A DNA stretch of 64,000 nucleotides from Pseudomonas fluorescens (GCF_001708445.1 NZ_CP015637.1:6139001-6203000), one strand, 5' to 3'. Counted from the stretch's first letter, positions 42,635 to 53,974 are shown. Numbers and translations are program-made. Notes: generated by a model not told the origin, from the letters alone.

Positions 42635-44230
42635 ATGCCCGTACCCGATTTGTTTCGCGACGGCCTGGCCCGTGGCTGGAAAACCCACAACGGCGCCGCC
42701 CTGGACAACGACCTGACCCTGGACGCCGACGTCGCAATCATCGGCAGCGGTGCCGGCGGCGGCACCACCGCTGAGATCCTCAGCGCCGCCGGCTACAAAG
42801 TGCTGCTGATCGAAGAAGGCCCGCTCAAGACCAGCAGCGATTTCAAGCTGCTCGAAGATGAGGCTTACGCCAGCCTGTACCAAGAGGGCATCGGTCGCAT
42901 GAGTAAGGATGGCGCCATTACCATCCTGCAAGGCCGGGCAGTGGGCGGCACGACGTTGATCAACTGGACCTCGAGTTTTCGCACCCCGGACGCCACCCTC
43001 GCCCACTGGGCCAGCGAATACGCGGTCAGGGGCCACAGCAGTGCCGAGATGGCGCCGTGGTTCGAAAAGATGGAGCAGCGCCTGGGCATCGCACCCTGGG
43101 CCATGCCGCCCAACGCCAATAACGATGTGATCCGCAAAGGTTGCGAGAAGCTCGGCTACAGCTGGCATGTGATCCCGCGCAACGTGCGCGGCTGTTTCAA
43201 CCTGGGGTATTGCGGCATGGGCTGCCCGGTCAATGCCAAGCAGTCGATGCTGGTGACCACCATTCCCTCCACCCTGGAGAAAGGTGGTGAACTGCTCTAC
43301 CTGGCCCGCGCCGAGCGCCTGAGATACAGCGGCGACACGATCAGCAGCCTGGAATGCGTGGCCATGGACGAACGCTGCGTGGCCCCCACCGGGCGCAAGA
43401 TCACGGTCAAGGCCAAGCATTACGTACTCGCGGGTGGCGGCATCAATAGTCCGGCACTGCTGATGCGCTCGAACGCCCCTGACCCGCATTCACGGCTGGG
43501 CAAGCGTACGTTCTTGCACTTGGTGAATTTCTCCGCGGGGCTGTTCGATGAGGTGATCAACCCCTTCTACGGTGCGCCACAGTCGATCTATTCCGACCAC
43601 TTCCAATGGCAGGACGGCACCACCGGCAAAATGTCCTACAAACTGGAAGCACCGCCGCTGCACCCGGCGCTGGCCAGCACCCTGCTCGGCGGCTACGGCA
43701 CCCAGAACGCCCTGGACATGAGCCAATTGCCCCACACTCACGCCATGCTCGCCTTGCTGCGCGACGGTTTCCATCCCGATAGCCCCGGTGGCAGCGTGGA
43801 ATTGCGCGGTGACGGTACGCCGGTGCTCGACTATCAGGTGTCGGACTACGCCTGGGACGGCCTGCGCCGCGCCTTCCACAGCATGGCCGAGATCCAGTTC
43901 GCGGCAGGTGCCAAGTCGGTCAAGCCGCTGCATCACGATGCGCAGTACGTGAAGACCCTGGCCGAAGCCCGTAGCCTGATCGACGGCCTTAACCTGGAAT
44001 TGCACCGCACCTGCCTGGGCAGCGCCCATGTGATGGGCGGTTGCGCCATGGGCGAAGACCCGAAAAATGCCGTGGCCGACAGCCTCGGTCGCCATCACCA
44101 GCTGCGCAATCTGTCGATCCACGATGGCTCGCTGTTCCCCACGAGCATTGGCGCCAACCCGCAGTTGTCGGTGTATGGATTGACCGCGCAACTGGCGTCG
44201 GCATTGGCCGAACGTCTGAAAACAGCATGA
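42635..44230 (+). CDS. GMC-family FAD-dependent alcohol oxidoreductase
   Basis: 531 residues. FAD Rossmann motif VAIIGSGAGGGTTAEILSAAG (about 31-51), GMC signature LQGRAVGGTTLINWTSSFRTP, a Cys-rich segment NLGYCGMGCPVNAKQS and the C-terminal catalytic region HVMGGCAMG...SIHDGSLFPTSIGANPQLS. It oxidises alcohols, probably long-chain, to aldehydes. It has no own signal peptide, so export would depend on the preceding Tat protein. Operon partner of the aldehyde dehydrogenase. Confidence 0.88.
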   Translation: MPVPDLFRDGLARGWKTHNGAALDNDLTLDADVAIIGSGAGGGTTAEILSAAGYKVLLIEEGPLKTSSDFKLLEDEAYASLYQEGIGRMSKDGAITILQGRAVGGTTLINWTSSFRTPDATLAHWASEYAVRGHSSAEMAPWFEKMEQRLGIAPWAMPPNANNDVIRKGCEKLGYSWHVIPRNVRGCFNLGYCGMGCPVNAKQSMLVTTIPSTLEKGGELLYLARAERLRYSGDTISSLECVAMDERCVAPTGRKITVKAKHYVLAGGGINSPALLMRSNAPDPHSRLGKRTFLHLVNFSAGLFDEVINPFYGAPQSIYSDHFQWQDGTTGKMSYKLEAPPLHPALASTLLGGYGTQNALDMSQLPHTHAMLALLRDGFHPDSPGGSVELRGDGTPVLDYQVSDYAWDGLRRAFHSMAEIQFAAGAKSVKPLHHDAQYVKTLAEARSLIDGLNLELHRTCLGSAHVMGGCAMGEDPKNAVADSLGRHHQLRNLSIHDGSLFPTSIGANPQLSVYGLTAQLASALAERLKTA

Positions 44231-44275
44231 AAAAAGCCGGTATTCGGGGTGTCTATAGTGCTTTCTTCTGCATAA

Positions 44276-44824
<549 letters not shown>

Positions 44825-44850
44825 TGCTCTTATTGGCAAGCCGGGTTTGA

Positions 44851-45372
<522 letters not shown>

Positions 45373-45396
45373 GCTTCTTTAGTGCCTGTCAGGACC

Positions 45397-45477
45397 TCAT
45401 CGGGGCAAGCCCCCTCCCACACTTTGATTTGTGAATACCCTCAAAATGTGGGAGGGGGCTTGCCCCCGATAGCGATA
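45397..45477. repeat. Standard REPIN (GTGGGAGGGGGCTTGCCCCCGAT family)
   Basis: Inverted arms ATCGGGGCAAGCCCCCTCCCA (about 45399) and TGGGAGGGGGCTTGCCCCCGA (to about 45471), in the convergent space between the ferredoxin gene and mutM. Confidence 0.88.
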
Positions 45478-45495
45478 TCAGCCTTTACACCGCAA

Positions 45496-46308
45496 TCAAC
45501 TCTGGCACTTGGGGCAAAACACACTCGCCCGTTGCCCCAGCACCACGTTGCGCAATTCGCTCCCACAGACCTTGCACGCCTCGCCACCCCGGCCGTAGAC
45601 GAACAATTCCTGCTGGAAATACCCCGGCTGCCCGTCACCGCCGATAAAGTCGCGCAACGTGGTGCCGCCACGCTCGATCGCCGCCGCCAGAATGCGCTTG
45701 ATCTCGATCGCCAGCTTCAAATAACGCCCGCGTGAAATGCCGCCGGCGGCGCGACGCGGATCAATCCCCGCCGCAAACAACGCCTCAGTCGCATAGATAT
45801 TGCCCACGCCGACCACCACCGCGTTGTCCATGATGAACGGTTTCACCGCCATCGACTTGCCGCGAGACAGTTGAAACAAACGCTCACCGTCGAACAGCTC
45901 GGTCAACGGCTCCGGCCCCAGGCGCAGCAGCAGTTCGTGGTTATGCGGGTCCTGGCTCCAGAGCATTGCGCCGAAACGCCGAGGGTCGGTGTAACGCAGG
46001 GCCAGGCCGGATTCAAGCTCGATGTCCACATGCTCATGCTTGGCCGCCGGCATGCCGACCTCCACCAGGCGCAGGTTACCGGACATGCCCAGGTGGCTGA
46101 TCAAGGTGCCCACTTCGGCGTTGATCAACAGGTACTTGGCCCGTCGTTCCACCAGCACGATACGCTGCCCGGACAGGCGCACATCCAGGTCTTCCGGGAT
46201 CGGCCAGCGCAGGCGCCGTTCGCGCACCACGACGCGGCTGACCCGCTGGCCTTCCAGGTGCGGCGCGATCCCGCGCCGGGTGGTTTCGACTTCAGGTAAC
46301 TCGGGCAT
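45496..46308 (-). CDS. mutM: Formamidopyrimidine-DNA glycosylase MutM
   Basis: 270 residues, complete. The catalytic N-terminus is [13 protein letters not shown] (Pro after Met removal), with the helix-two-turn-helix [15 protein letters not shown] and a C-terminal zinc finger [33 protein letters not shown]. It excises 8-oxoguanine and similar lesions. Confidence 0.97.
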   Translation of the reverse strand: MPELPEVETTRRGIAPHLEGQRVSRVVVRERRLRWPIPEDLDVRLSGQRIVLVERRAKYLLINAEVGTLISHLGMSGNLRLVEVGMPAAKHEHVDIELESGLALRYTDPRRFGAMLWSQDPHNHELLLRLGPEPLTELFDGERLFQLSRGKSMAVKPFIMDNAVVVGVGNIYATEALFAAGIDPRRAAGGISRGRYLKLAIEIKRILAAAIERGGTTLRDFIGGDGQPGYFQQELFVYGRGGEACKVCGSELRNVVLGQRASVFCPKCQS

Positions 46309-46329
46309 GTGGACCTCTTGAAGGGGGGA

Positions 46330-47196
46330 TCAGTGCGCGCCCAGCTCGCGGATCGACAGCTTCATGCTTTCGAAGTCGTAGTCCGACAGGCCCACGTAGT
46401 CCAGCACCAGGTGGCCAATGGCGTTCCACTCATGGTCCTCCGCCTGGTTGCCCAACACGCGGTAGGACGAGCAGATGTGCTCGGCCATTTTCAGGATCGC
46501 CAGCAGGTTTTTCAGCTGCGGATTGCGCGACGACTCATCGCTGAAGATCGCCAGGGCATTGTGGTGGTTGGCGATGGCATCGGTCACATGCTCCGGCAGG
46601 CGCCAGGACTTGGCCGTGTAGTAGCCGACCACGGCGTGGTTGGTGTTGAACGCATTGTTCTCGGTGTCGACTACCCGGCAATCGGCGCCAGCGTTGGCGT
46701 AGGCCTCTTCGAGCACCGCCATGTAGTCGGGGAAGCGCTTGAGCATCAACGGCACGCCGCAGTCGTGGAACAGGCCCAAGGCATAAGCCTCGTCGACTGC
46801 CTGGGAACCGGTGCGCTTGGCCAGGGTCAGGCAGGTCATCGCCACATCCTGGGCGGTGTCCCAGAAACGGTTGAGCGTAACGATGGTGTCGTCGCTCATC
46901 TCGCCTTTGATCGACAATGCGTTGATCAGGTTGATGATCGAACGGCTCCCCAACAGGTTAACCGCGCGCTGGATCGAAGCGATCTTGTTGCTCAAGCCGT
47001 AATACGACGAGTTGACGACCTTCAACAGCGCACCGGAAAGGCCTGGATCCTGGGAAATCAGCCGCGCAATCACTTCCAGGTCCGGATCGGGCATGTACTG
47101 CTCCATCTGCAAATCCACCATGATTTGCGGCTGAGGCGGTACGCTGATGCCTTGCAAGGCCTGTTGGATCTGTTCGGCGGAAAGCTCTGGGGACAT
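46330..47196 (-). CDS. HDOD domain signal-transduction protein
   Basis: 288 residues, nearly all one HDOD domain (PDLEVIARLISQDPGLSGALLKVVNSSYYGLSNKIASIQRAVNLLGSRSI at about 37-86; ALGLFHDCGVPLML in the middle). HDOD proteins are non-catalytic HD relatives used in signalling in proteobacteria. It lacks a receiver or GGDEF domain. 21 bp upstream of mutM on the same strand, probably cotranscribed; divergent from rlmI. Confidence 0.9.
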   Translation of the reverse strand: MSPELSAEQIQQALQGISVPPQPQIMVDLQMEQYMPDPDLEVIARLISQDPGLSGALLKVVNSSYYGLSNKIASIQRAVNLLGSRSIINLINALSIKGEMSDDTIVTLNRFWDTAQDVAMTCLTLAKRTGSQAVDEAYALGLFHDCGVPLMLKRFPDYMAVLEEAYANAGADCRVVDTENNAFNTNHAVVGYYTAKSWRLPEHVTDAIANHHNALAIFSDESSRNPQLKNLLAILKMAEHICSSYRVLGNQAEDHEWNAIGHLVLDYVGLSDYDFESMKLSIRELGAH

Positions 47197-47329
47197 AAGT
47201 GCATACTCTGGGCTAGGCGGAGATTCTAACCCTTATCCACGGCGCGCCGACACCTTCCCGCACATCCGGCAGCCCGGCCATTTCCTACACAACACGGTAT
47301 ACTCCCGCTCTTTTTTCCGGAGCGACGTC

Positions 47330-48526
47330 ATGTCCCTGCCAAGCCTGCGTCTCAAAGCCAACGCCGATCGTCGTTTGCGCAACGGCCACCTGTGGGTCTA
47401 CAGCAACGAAATCGACGTGGCCGCCACACCTCTTCACGGCTTCCAGGCAGGCGACCAGGCCATCCTGGAAGCGGCCGGCGGCAAGACCCTGGGCATCGTG
47501 GCCATGAGCCCGAACAACCTGATCTGCGCACGCCTGCTGTCGCGTGACATCAAGTTGCCCCTGGACAAATCGCTGCTGGTGCACCGCCTCAACGTCGCCC
47601 TGTCCCTGCGCGACCGCCTGTTCGACAAGCCGTTCTACCGCCTGGTCTACGGCGATTCCGACCTGCTGCCGGGCCTGGTGGTCGACCGTTTCGGCGACAT
47701 CCTGGTGGTACAGATCGCCTCGGCGACCATGGAAGCCCATAAAGAAGACGTGATCGCCGCCTTGACCCAAGTGCTCAAGCCCAGCGGCATCCTGTTCAAG
47801 AACGACTCCGCCGCGCGCGATGCCGAAGGCCTCAACCGCTACGTCGAGACCGTATTCGGCCTGGTGCCGGAGTGGGTGGCACTGGAAGAAAACGGCGTGA
47901 AATTCGAAGCCCCGGTGATCCAGGGCCAAAAAACCGGCTGGTTCTACGACCACCGCATGAACCGCGCGCGCCTGGCGCCGTATGCCAAAGGCAAACGTGT
48001 ACTCGACCTGTACAGCTACATCGGTGGCTGGGGCGTGCAAGCGGCAGCCTTCGGCGCCAGTGAAGTATTCTGCGTCGACGCCTCGGCCTTCGCCCTCGAC
48101 GGCGTCGAGCGCAACGCCGCGCTGAACGGTGTCGCCGAGAAAATGACCTGCATCGAAGGCGACGTCTTCGAAGCCCTGAAGGAACTCAAAGCCAGCGAAG
48201 AACGCTTCGACGTGATCGTCGCCGACCCGCCGGCCTTCATCAAACGCAAGAAAGACATGAAAAACGGCGAAGGCGCCTACCGCCGCCTCAACGAGCAAGC
48301 CATGCGCCTGCTCAGCAAGGACGGCATCCTGGTCAGCGCCTCGTGCTCGATGCACCTGCCCGAAGACGACCTGCAAAACATCCTGCTGACCAGCGCCCGC
48401 CACCTGGACCGTAACATCCAGATGCTCGAACGCGGCGGCCAGGGCCCGGATCACCCGGTGCATCCGGCGATTGTCGAGACGCGCTATATCAAGAGCATTA
48501 CGTGCCGGTTGTTGCCCAATAGCTAA
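47330..48526 (+). CDS. rlmI: 23S rRNA m5C1962 methyltransferase RlmI
   Basis: 398 residues. N-terminal PUA domain (LRLKANADRRLRNGHLWVYSNEI), then a Rossmann methyltransferase: SAM motif VLDLYSYIGGWGVQAAAFG, motif IV VIVADPPAFIKRK and the catalytic-cysteine motif SASCSMHLPEDD. Start ATGTCCCTGCC follows CCGGAGCG. An in-frame longer reading upstream is not family-like. Confidence 0.93.
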   Translation: MSLPSLRLKANADRRLRNGHLWVYSNEIDVAATPLHGFQAGDQAILEAAGGKTLGIVAMSPNNLICARLLSRDIKLPLDKSLLVHRLNVALSLRDRLFDKPFYRLVYGDSDLLPGLVVDRFGDILVVQIASATMEAHKEDVIAALTQVLKPSGILFKNDSAARDAEGLNRYVETVFGLVPEWVALEENGVKFEAPVIQGQKTGWFYDHRMNRARLAPYAKGKRVLDLYSYIGGWGVQAAAFGASEVFCVDASAFALDGVERNAALNGVAEKMTCIEGDVFEALKELKASEERFDVIVADPPAFIKRKKDMKNGEGAYRRLNEQAMRLLSKDGILVSASCSMHLPEDDLQNILLTSARHLDRNIQMLERGGQGPDHPVHPAIVETRYIKSITCRLLPNS

Positions 48527-48540
48527 ATACCGAAACCGTC

Positions 48541-48650
48541 CCCCTGTAGGAGCGAGCTTGCTCGCGAAGACCCCATAGACGACGCGGGCTACCTGATAGC
48601 GCTGCGTCATCGTTGACGCTTTTCGCGAGCAAGCTCGCTCCTACAGGGGC
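48541..48650. repeat. REPIN of the GTAGGAGCGAGCTTGCTCGCG family
   Basis: Inverted arms at 48545-48569 and about 48622-48646, internal spacer containing GATAGCGCTGCGTCATCGTTGACG, which is shared with the two REPINs beside the RAYT gene (49919 and 50587). Confidence 0.9.
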
Positions 48651-48751
48651 GGCGTACACCAATACAGGACGCTTCGCACAATAGATTTGATTGAATTCCA
48701 TTTTTCGCAGACTAGTATCGGTTTCTGGTTTTACTCCGGAAAACAAAAACA

Positions 48752-49912
48752 ATGTCTGGGCCCACCCTCTCCCGCTTTATCCTCATCACCTGCATTTCAC
48801 TGATCAGCTTCTTCCCTATCAACATCCTACTGCCCTCTTTCCCCGCGCTGGCAACCCGGTTTGACACGCCCAGCGCAGACATCGCGCTGTCCATCAGCCT
48901 GTTCACCCTGGTCTTTTCCATCTCTCAACTGGTCACCGGTCCGCTTTCGGATAAATGGGGGCGCAAGAACGTGCTGCTCGGCTGCATCACGTTGTCGATT
49001 GTCGGAGCAATAGGCTGCGCACTGGCGTCGAATTACCTGACCTTCCTGCTGTTTCGCGCGGTGCAGGCCATGGGCTGTGGATTCTTTGTATTGGGCCATG
49101 CACTGGTGGAAGACCTGTTCGACGAACAGGACCGAGTCCGGGTGCGCCTCTATTACATGACCCTGAGCGGCTCGTTTGTCGCCTTGTCACCGCTGATCGG
49201 CTCCTGGCTGCAAACCACCTTCGACTGGCAAGGGAGCTTCTATGCGTTCGTACTCATGGCATTGGGCATGTTTCTCCATGCGTTTTGCATCCTGCCTTCC
49301 AAGGCTGCCAGCCCTCACAGCGCGCCCGTCTCGATCCCAGGCACGCTCAAGGCGGTCGCGGCCAATCGCGACTTCCTGCGCTACTGGTGGATCGCCGCCC
49401 TGGTGTTTGCCTGCTACTTCGCCTTGATCAGCGTGACACCGCTGATTTTCATGGATGCGCTGAAGCTTTCCGAATATCAGTACGCGCTGGTGCTGATGGT
49501 GTACGGCGCGGCTTATCTCCTCGGCGGAGTGGCAGCCTCGTACCTGCAAAAACTTATCGCGCTGTCCCGGCAAATCAATATCGGTCTTGGGTTGTTGCTG
49601 GTCGCGGGTGTGCTGCTGGCGCTGATTATCATCTTTGAAGCCATTACCACAGTGACCCTGCTCATTCCGATGATGATCAGCGCACTGGCGGTCACCCTGA
49701 TTCGTCCCGCCGCAATTTCGGCGGCGATGCTGTTGTTTTCAAGCAGCGCGGGCACAGCAGCATCAGCAGGAAATAGCATCATGTTCTTCACCGCCGCCGT
49801 CAGCAGCGCAGCGCTTGCGCAAACCGGCAGTCATTTGCTGATGACGATTGCCGTGAGCTTTATCATCTTCAGCCTGTGGGGTTGGCTGACCAATGCGCGG
49901 GTCGGACACTGA
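48752..49912 (+). CDS. MFS drug-resistance-type transporter (Bcr/CflA family)
   Basis: 386 residues with about twelve membrane segments. MFS motif A is GPLSDKWGRKNVLLGC (about 63-78) and the Bcr/CflA opening reads LLPSFPALATRF. Members efflux drugs such as bicyclomycin or chloramphenicol, or metabolites. Substrate not predictable. Confidence 0.87.
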   Translation: MSGPTLSRFILITCISLISFFPINILLPSFPALATRFDTPSADIALSISLFTLVFSISQLVTGPLSDKWGRKNVLLGCITLSIVGAIGCALASNYLTFLLFRAVQAMGCGFFVLGHALVEDLFDEQDRVRVRLYYMTLSGSFVALSPLIGSWLQTTFDWQGSFYAFVLMALGMFLHAFCILPSKAASPHSAPVSIPGTLKAVAANRDFLRYWWIAALVFACYFALISVTPLIFMDALKLSEYQYALVLMVYGAAYLLGGVAASYLQKLIALSRQINIGLGLLLVAGVLLALIIIFEAITTVTLLIPMMISALAVTLIRPAAISAAMLLFSSSAGTAASAGNSIMFFTAAVSSAALAQTGSHLLMTIAVSFIIFSLWGWLTNARVGH

Positions 49913-49918
49913 CACTGT

Positions 49919-50028
49919 CCCCCTGTAGGAGCGAGCTCGCTCGCGAAAAACTCATAGACGACTCGGGCCATCTGATAGCGCTGCGTCATCGTTGACGTTT
50001 TTCGCGAGCAAGCTCGCTCCTACAGGGG
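49919..50028. repeat. REPIN on the 3' side of the RAYT gene
   Basis: Inverted arms of the GTAGGAGCGAGCTCGCTCGCG family around CTCATAGACGACTCGGGCC... It is nearly identical, and in the same orientation, to the REPIN at 50587-50690. Confidence 0.9.
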
Positions 50029-50036
50029 AGAAGAGG

Positions 50037-50495
50037 TCACAACCAGATGGCGTCCCATAGCGGGTACTGGCCGATATGCTCGACTAGCCCTGCACGCAAG
50101 GGATTGGCCACGATATAGCGGGCCATTGCTTTCAGATCTTCCTCCCGACGCAGTGCGCGGTCGAAGTAACCTTTTTGCCATAGGGTCCCGAACGAACACC
50201 TGGCCTGGTTGATGGCACGGGCACTTCGCGACTTGGTTATTCGCATCAGCCTTGGCAAGTCGCCGTTATGCAACTCGACCAGCCAATGGAAATGGTCAGG
50301 CATGACCACCCAGGCCAGCGAAGTCGCCTCACCCTTGTCCTGAGCCGCCCTGAATTCACTGACAAGCAACCGACCGACGCGCCAGTCCTGAAAGACCCAT
50401 TGCCGTTGATGGGTAACCGCAGTGATCAGGTAAATTCGGCCTGACTCCGAATAGCGCCCGGTACGCAGCCGATGTGCATGTTGCTGGGTGGACAT
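50037..50495 (-). CDS. REP-associated tyrosine transposase (RAYT)
   Basis: 152 residues, single-strand Y1/HUH nuclease of the IS200-like RAYT group. The HUH motif is in VVMPDHFHWLVEL and the catalytic Tyr is in MARYIVANPLRAGLV. RAYTs bind and cleave REP sequences and are thought to have spread REPINs. The family length (about 150) is normal and the frame is intact. REPINs flank it on both sides. Confidence 0.93.
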   Translation of the reverse strand: MSTQQHAHRLRTGRYSESGRIYLITAVTHQRQWVFQDWRVGRLLVSEFRAAQDKGEATSLAWVVMPDHFHWLVELHNGDLPRLMRITKSRSARAINQARCSFGTLWQKGYFDRALRREEDLKAMARYIVANPLRAGLVEHIGQYPLWDAIWL

Positions 50496-50586
50496 TCCTT
50501 CGTCCTCTTCTGTGAATGGAGGAGAAACGGTAGGCGTAGCGGCGTCGACTGACCTTTTAAACAGTGGTTCTGAATATGTCCGGTAC

Positions 50587-50690
50587 CTGTAGGAGCGAGC
50601 TCGCTCGCGAAAAACTCATAGACGACTCGGGCCATCTGATAGCGCTGCGTTATCGTTGACGTTTTTCGCGAGCAAGCTCCCTCCTACAGG
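50587..50690. repeat. REPIN on the 5' side of the RAYT gene
   Basis: Almost identical to 49919-50028: differences seen include GCGTTATCG versus GCGTCATCG and a changed base in the right arm (AGCTCCCTCC). The rest of 50496-50881 holds the RAYT promoter and the ilvD leader; no other gene is seen. Confidence 0.9.
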
Positions 50691-50881
50691 AAGACGGTGT
50701 AGAATCGGCCCTATTCATCGCCAGTCATCCCCCGGCGGGTTTATGAGCTCAAGGCCAATGCGCACGGCGATCCCGTCACGTTTGCGGCAACTTCCGGACA
50801 CCAGTGCCATTTTTCGGGTGTTCCAGACGTCAATAGAAGCTCACTCCCCTTTGATACCGATTAGCCGCCCGGAGTGCTCCA

Positions 50882-52723
50882 ATGCCTGATTACCGCTCGA
50901 AAACATCCACCCACGGTCGCAACATGGCCGGCGCCCGCGCACTGTGGCGTGCCACTGGGATGAAAGATGACGACTTCAAGAAGCCGATCATCGCGATTGC
51001 CAACTCGTTCACCCAGTTCGTACCGGGTCACGTGCACCTCAAGGACCTGGGCCAGCTGGTCGCCCGCGAGATCGAACGCGCTGGCGGCGTGGCCAAGGAA
51101 TTCAACACCATCGCCGTGGACGACGGCATCGCCATGGGCCATGACGGCATGCTGTACTCGCTGCCGAGCCGCGAGATCATCGCCGATTCCGTCGAGTACA
51201 TGGTCAACGCCCACTGCGCCGACGCCATCGTCTGCATCTCGAACTGCGACAAGATCACCCCCGGCATGCTGATGGCCGCCCTGCGCCTGAATGTGCCGGT
51301 GATCTTCGTCTCCGGCGGCCCGATGGAAGCCGGCAAGACCAAGCTGGCCTCCCACGGCCTCGACCTGGTCGACGCCATGGTCATCGCCGCCGATTCCAGC
51401 GCTTCTGACGAGAAGGTCGCGGAATACGAGCGCAGCGCCTGCCCGACCTGCGGTTCGTGCTCCGGCATGTTCACCGCCAACTCGATGAACTGCCTGGTGG
51501 AAGCCCTGGGCCTGGCCTTGCCGGGCAACGGTTCGACACTGGCCACCCACAGCGACCGCGAGCAACTGTTCCTGCAGGCCGGCCGCACCATCGTCGAGCT
51601 GTGCAAGCGTTACTACGGCGAGAACGATGAGTCGGTATTGCCGCGCAATATCGCCAACTTCAAGGCGTTCGAAAACGCCATGACCCTGGACATCGCCATG
51701 GGCGGTTCCACCAACACCATCCTGCACTTGCTGGCCGCGGCCCAGGAAGCCGAGATCGATTTCGACCTGCGCGACATCGACCGCCTGTCCCGCCGCGTGC
51801 CGCAACTGTGCAAGGTCGCGCCGAACATCCAGAAGTACCACATGGAAGACGTGCACCGCGCCGGCGGGATCTTCTCCATCCTGGGCTCCCTGGCCCGTGG
51901 CGGCCTGCTGCACACCGACCTGCCGACCGTACACAGCAAGTCCCTCGCCGAAGGCATCGCCAAGTGGGACATCACCCTCACGGACGACGAAGCCGTGCAC
52001 ACCTTCTTCAAGGCCGGCCCGGCGGGTATCCCGACCCAGACCGCGTTCAGCCAGTCGACCCGCTGGGACACCCTCGACGACGACCGTGAAAACGGCTGCA
52101 TCCGCAGCGTCGAGCACGCCTACTCGAAAGAGGGCGGCCTGGCCGTGCTGTACGGCAACATCGCCCTGGACGGCTGCGTGGTGAAAACCGCCGGCGTGGA
52201 TGAGTCGATCCACGTGTTCGAAGGCAACGCCAAGATCTTCGAAAGCCAGGACAGCGCGGTACGCGGCATCCTCGCCGACGAAGTCAAGGAAGGCGACATC
52301 GTGATCATCCGCTACGAAGGCCCGAAAGGCGGCCCGGGTATGCAGGAGATGCTCTACCCGACGTCCTACCTGAAATCCAAGGGCCTGGGCAAAGCCTGTG
52401 CCCTGCTGACCGACGGCCGCTTCTCCGGCGGCACCTCGGGCCTGTCCATCGGCCACGCTTCGCCAGAAGCCGCTGCTGGCGGCGCGATCGGCCTGGTGCA
52501 GGATGGCGACAAGGTGCTGATCGACATTCCAAACCGTTCGATCAACCTGTTGATCAGCGACGAAGAACTGGCTGCGCGCCGGGTCGAGCAGGACAAGAAA
52601 GGCTGGAAACCGGTGGAGAAGCGTCCTCGCAAAGTCACCACGGCGCTGAAAGCCTATGCCCTGCTGGCCACCAGTGCCGACAAGGGCGCGGTGCGTAACA
52701 AGGCGATGCTCGACGGCCTGTAA
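50882..52723 (+). CDS. ilvD: Dihydroxy-acid dehydratase
   Basis: 613 residues. The Fe-S cysteines are in [13 protein letters not shown] (about 118-130) and [16 protein letters not shown] (about 193-208), and [17 protein letters not shown] is near the C-terminus. It catalyses the penultimate common step of valine, leucine and isoleucine synthesis. Start ATGCCTGATTACCG after a GGAG RBS. Followed by a strong terminator. Confidence 0.97.
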   Translation: MPDYRSKTSTHGRNMAGARALWRATGMKDDDFKKPIIAIANSFTQFVPGHVHLKDLGQLVAREIERAGGVAKEFNTIAVDDGIAMGHDGMLYSLPSREIIADSVEYMVNAHCADAIVCISNCDKITPGMLMAALRLNVPVIFVSGGPMEAGKTKLASHGLDLVDAMVIAADSSASDEKVAEYERSACPTCGSCSGMFTANSMNCLVEALGLALPGNGSTLATHSDREQLFLQAGRTIVELCKRYYGENDESVLPRNIANFKAFENAMTLDIAMGGSTNTILHLLAAAQEAEIDFDLRDIDRLSRRVPQLCKVAPNIQKYHMEDVHRAGGIFSILGSLARGGLLHTDLPTVHSKSLAEGIAKWDITLTDDEAVHTFFKAGPAGIPTQTAFSQSTRWDTLDDDRENGCIRSVEHAYSKEGGLAVLYGNIALDGCVVKTAGVDESIHVFEGNAKIFESQDSAVRGILADEVKEGDIVIIRYEGPKGGPGMQEMLYPTSYLKSKGLGKACALLTDGRFSGGTSGLSIGHASPEAAAGGAIGLVQDGDKVLIDIPNRSINLLISDEELAARRVEQDKKGWKPVEKRPRKVTTALKAYALLATSADKGAVRNKAMLDGL

Positions 52724-52740
52724 GCCTCGCGCATAAAAAT

Positions 52741-52768
52741 GCCCCGCCAAGTGCGGGGCATTTTTTTT
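52741..52768 (+). terminator. Rho-independent terminator of ilvD
   Basis: A 7-bp perfect stem GCCCCGC/GCGGGGC with a 5-base loop, then ATTTTTTTT. Confidence 0.93.
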
Positions 52769-52804
52769 GCCTGGAACAACTCTTCAAAACACTGAAGATC
52801 AACC

Positions 52805-52892
52805 GTGGGAGGGGGCTTGCCCCGATGGCAGCGTGTCAGTAGATACATCCACAGCTGACCCACCGCTATCGGGGGCAAGCCCCCTCCCACAT
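52805..52892. repeat. Standard REPIN between ilvD and pchP
   Basis: Inverted arms GTGGGAGGGGGCTTGCCCCG (52805) and GGGGGCAAGCCCCCTCCCAC (to 52890). Confidence 0.88.
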
Positions 52893-52912
52893 TTTTGACC
52901 GCATTCGGCCCG

Positions 52913-53974
52913 TTACTGGATTTCGTCAGGCTTGACGATCACCCAGTTCTTGTCCGCCGTCACCGGCAACCCTTCCTTGGCCTGCGCTGCCGCGTGCTTG
53001 GCGATCATGCCGTTGAGCTGGGTCATGTACTTGTCCTTGCGGTTGACCCACAGATGGATGCCGCCCTTGGCCACGTCCACATCGTGGAACAGCATGTAGC
53101 CGTCGCTGGTCGGGGTATCGCCACCGACGATCACCGGTTTTTTCCATTCGTCGATGTAGGTCAGGATCGCGGCATGTTTGCCGGCCATCCAGGTGGCGGG
53201 GGTCCACAGGTACGGGGTCAGTTCCAGGCCGAGGTTGGCTTTCTCGTCATATTTACCGGCGCTGATCTGCTTGCGCGCCGTGGTCAGCTCGCCGGTCTTG
53301 CGGTCCTTGAGCAAGGTGGTCACGCCGATGACGTTCTCGGGCTTGACGTTATAGCCGTACTTCGGATCGGCGGCGACCATGCGCACCAGCTCTTCCGAGG
53401 CAGCGGTCATCACGTACACCTCGATGCCGTTTTCCATCAGTTTGTTGTACAGCTCGGCCTGGCCGGTGAAGACTTTCGGCGGCTGTACTTCGGAGTTCTT
53501 CACCACGTCGCCTTCGAAGTAGCTGACCGGTACCGGCTTGCCGGAGGCCATCAACTCATCGACCTGAACCTTGAGCTCCTTGAGGGTAAAACCTGCAAAC
53601 ACTTGGGCGACCCACGGGTAGCAGACCATGTCGTCCACTTCGCAGAGGCGATAGTAGTAACTGAACAGGCTTTCCTTATGGTCGGCGGTGTCTTTGAACG
53701 GGATGAGCTTGAGCGACGGATCGAGCGTGTCGCGGGTGATCAGGCCCTTGTTTTCCATGTAGGGCAGCAGGGACTCTTCGAGGTCGTAGCGATAGCTGGT
53801 GTTGTCCATGTCGAACACCGCAAAGTTACCTTTGTTGGCATTGGCGGCGATCATTTCGTCCAGTTGCTTGGCGGCGGGTGCCGGCCAGTGCTTCAACTCG
53901 GTGGCGGCGAACGCCTGGCTGGCGAGGCCTAGGCAGAATGCGGCGGATACCAGTAGTTTCGGTACGAGCTTCAT
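52913..53974 (-). CDS. pchP: Phosphorylcholine phosphatase (HAD superfamily, periplasmic)
   Basis: 353 residues. Signal peptide about 1-23 (LVSAAFCLGLASQAFAA). HAD motif I is FAVFDMDNTSYRYD, motif II in VYVMTAASEELV, and the acidic motif near IVGGDTPTSDGYMLFHDV. The close match to PchP of P. aeruginosa supports release of choline and phosphate from phosphorylcholine in the periplasm. Choline-derived regulation by GbdR is known in P. aeruginosa but I cannot point to a site here. Confidence 0.88.
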   Translation of the reverse strand: MKLVPKLLVSAAFCLGLASQAFAATELKHWPAPAAKQLDEMIAANANKGNFAVFDMDNTSYRYDLEESLLPYMENKGLITRDTLDPSLKLIPFKDTADHKESLFSYYYRLCEVDDMVCYPWVAQVFAGFTLKELKVQVDELMASGKPVPVSYFEGDVVKNSEVQPPKVFTGQAELYNKLMENGIEVYVMTAASEELVRMVAADPKYGYNVKPENVIGVTTLLKDRKTGELTTARKQISAGKYDEKANLGLELTPYLWTPATWMAGKHAAILTYIDEWKKPVIVGGDTPTSDGYMLFHDVDVAKGGIHLWVNRKDKYMTQLNGMIAKHAAAQAKEGLPVTADKNWVIVKPDEIQ

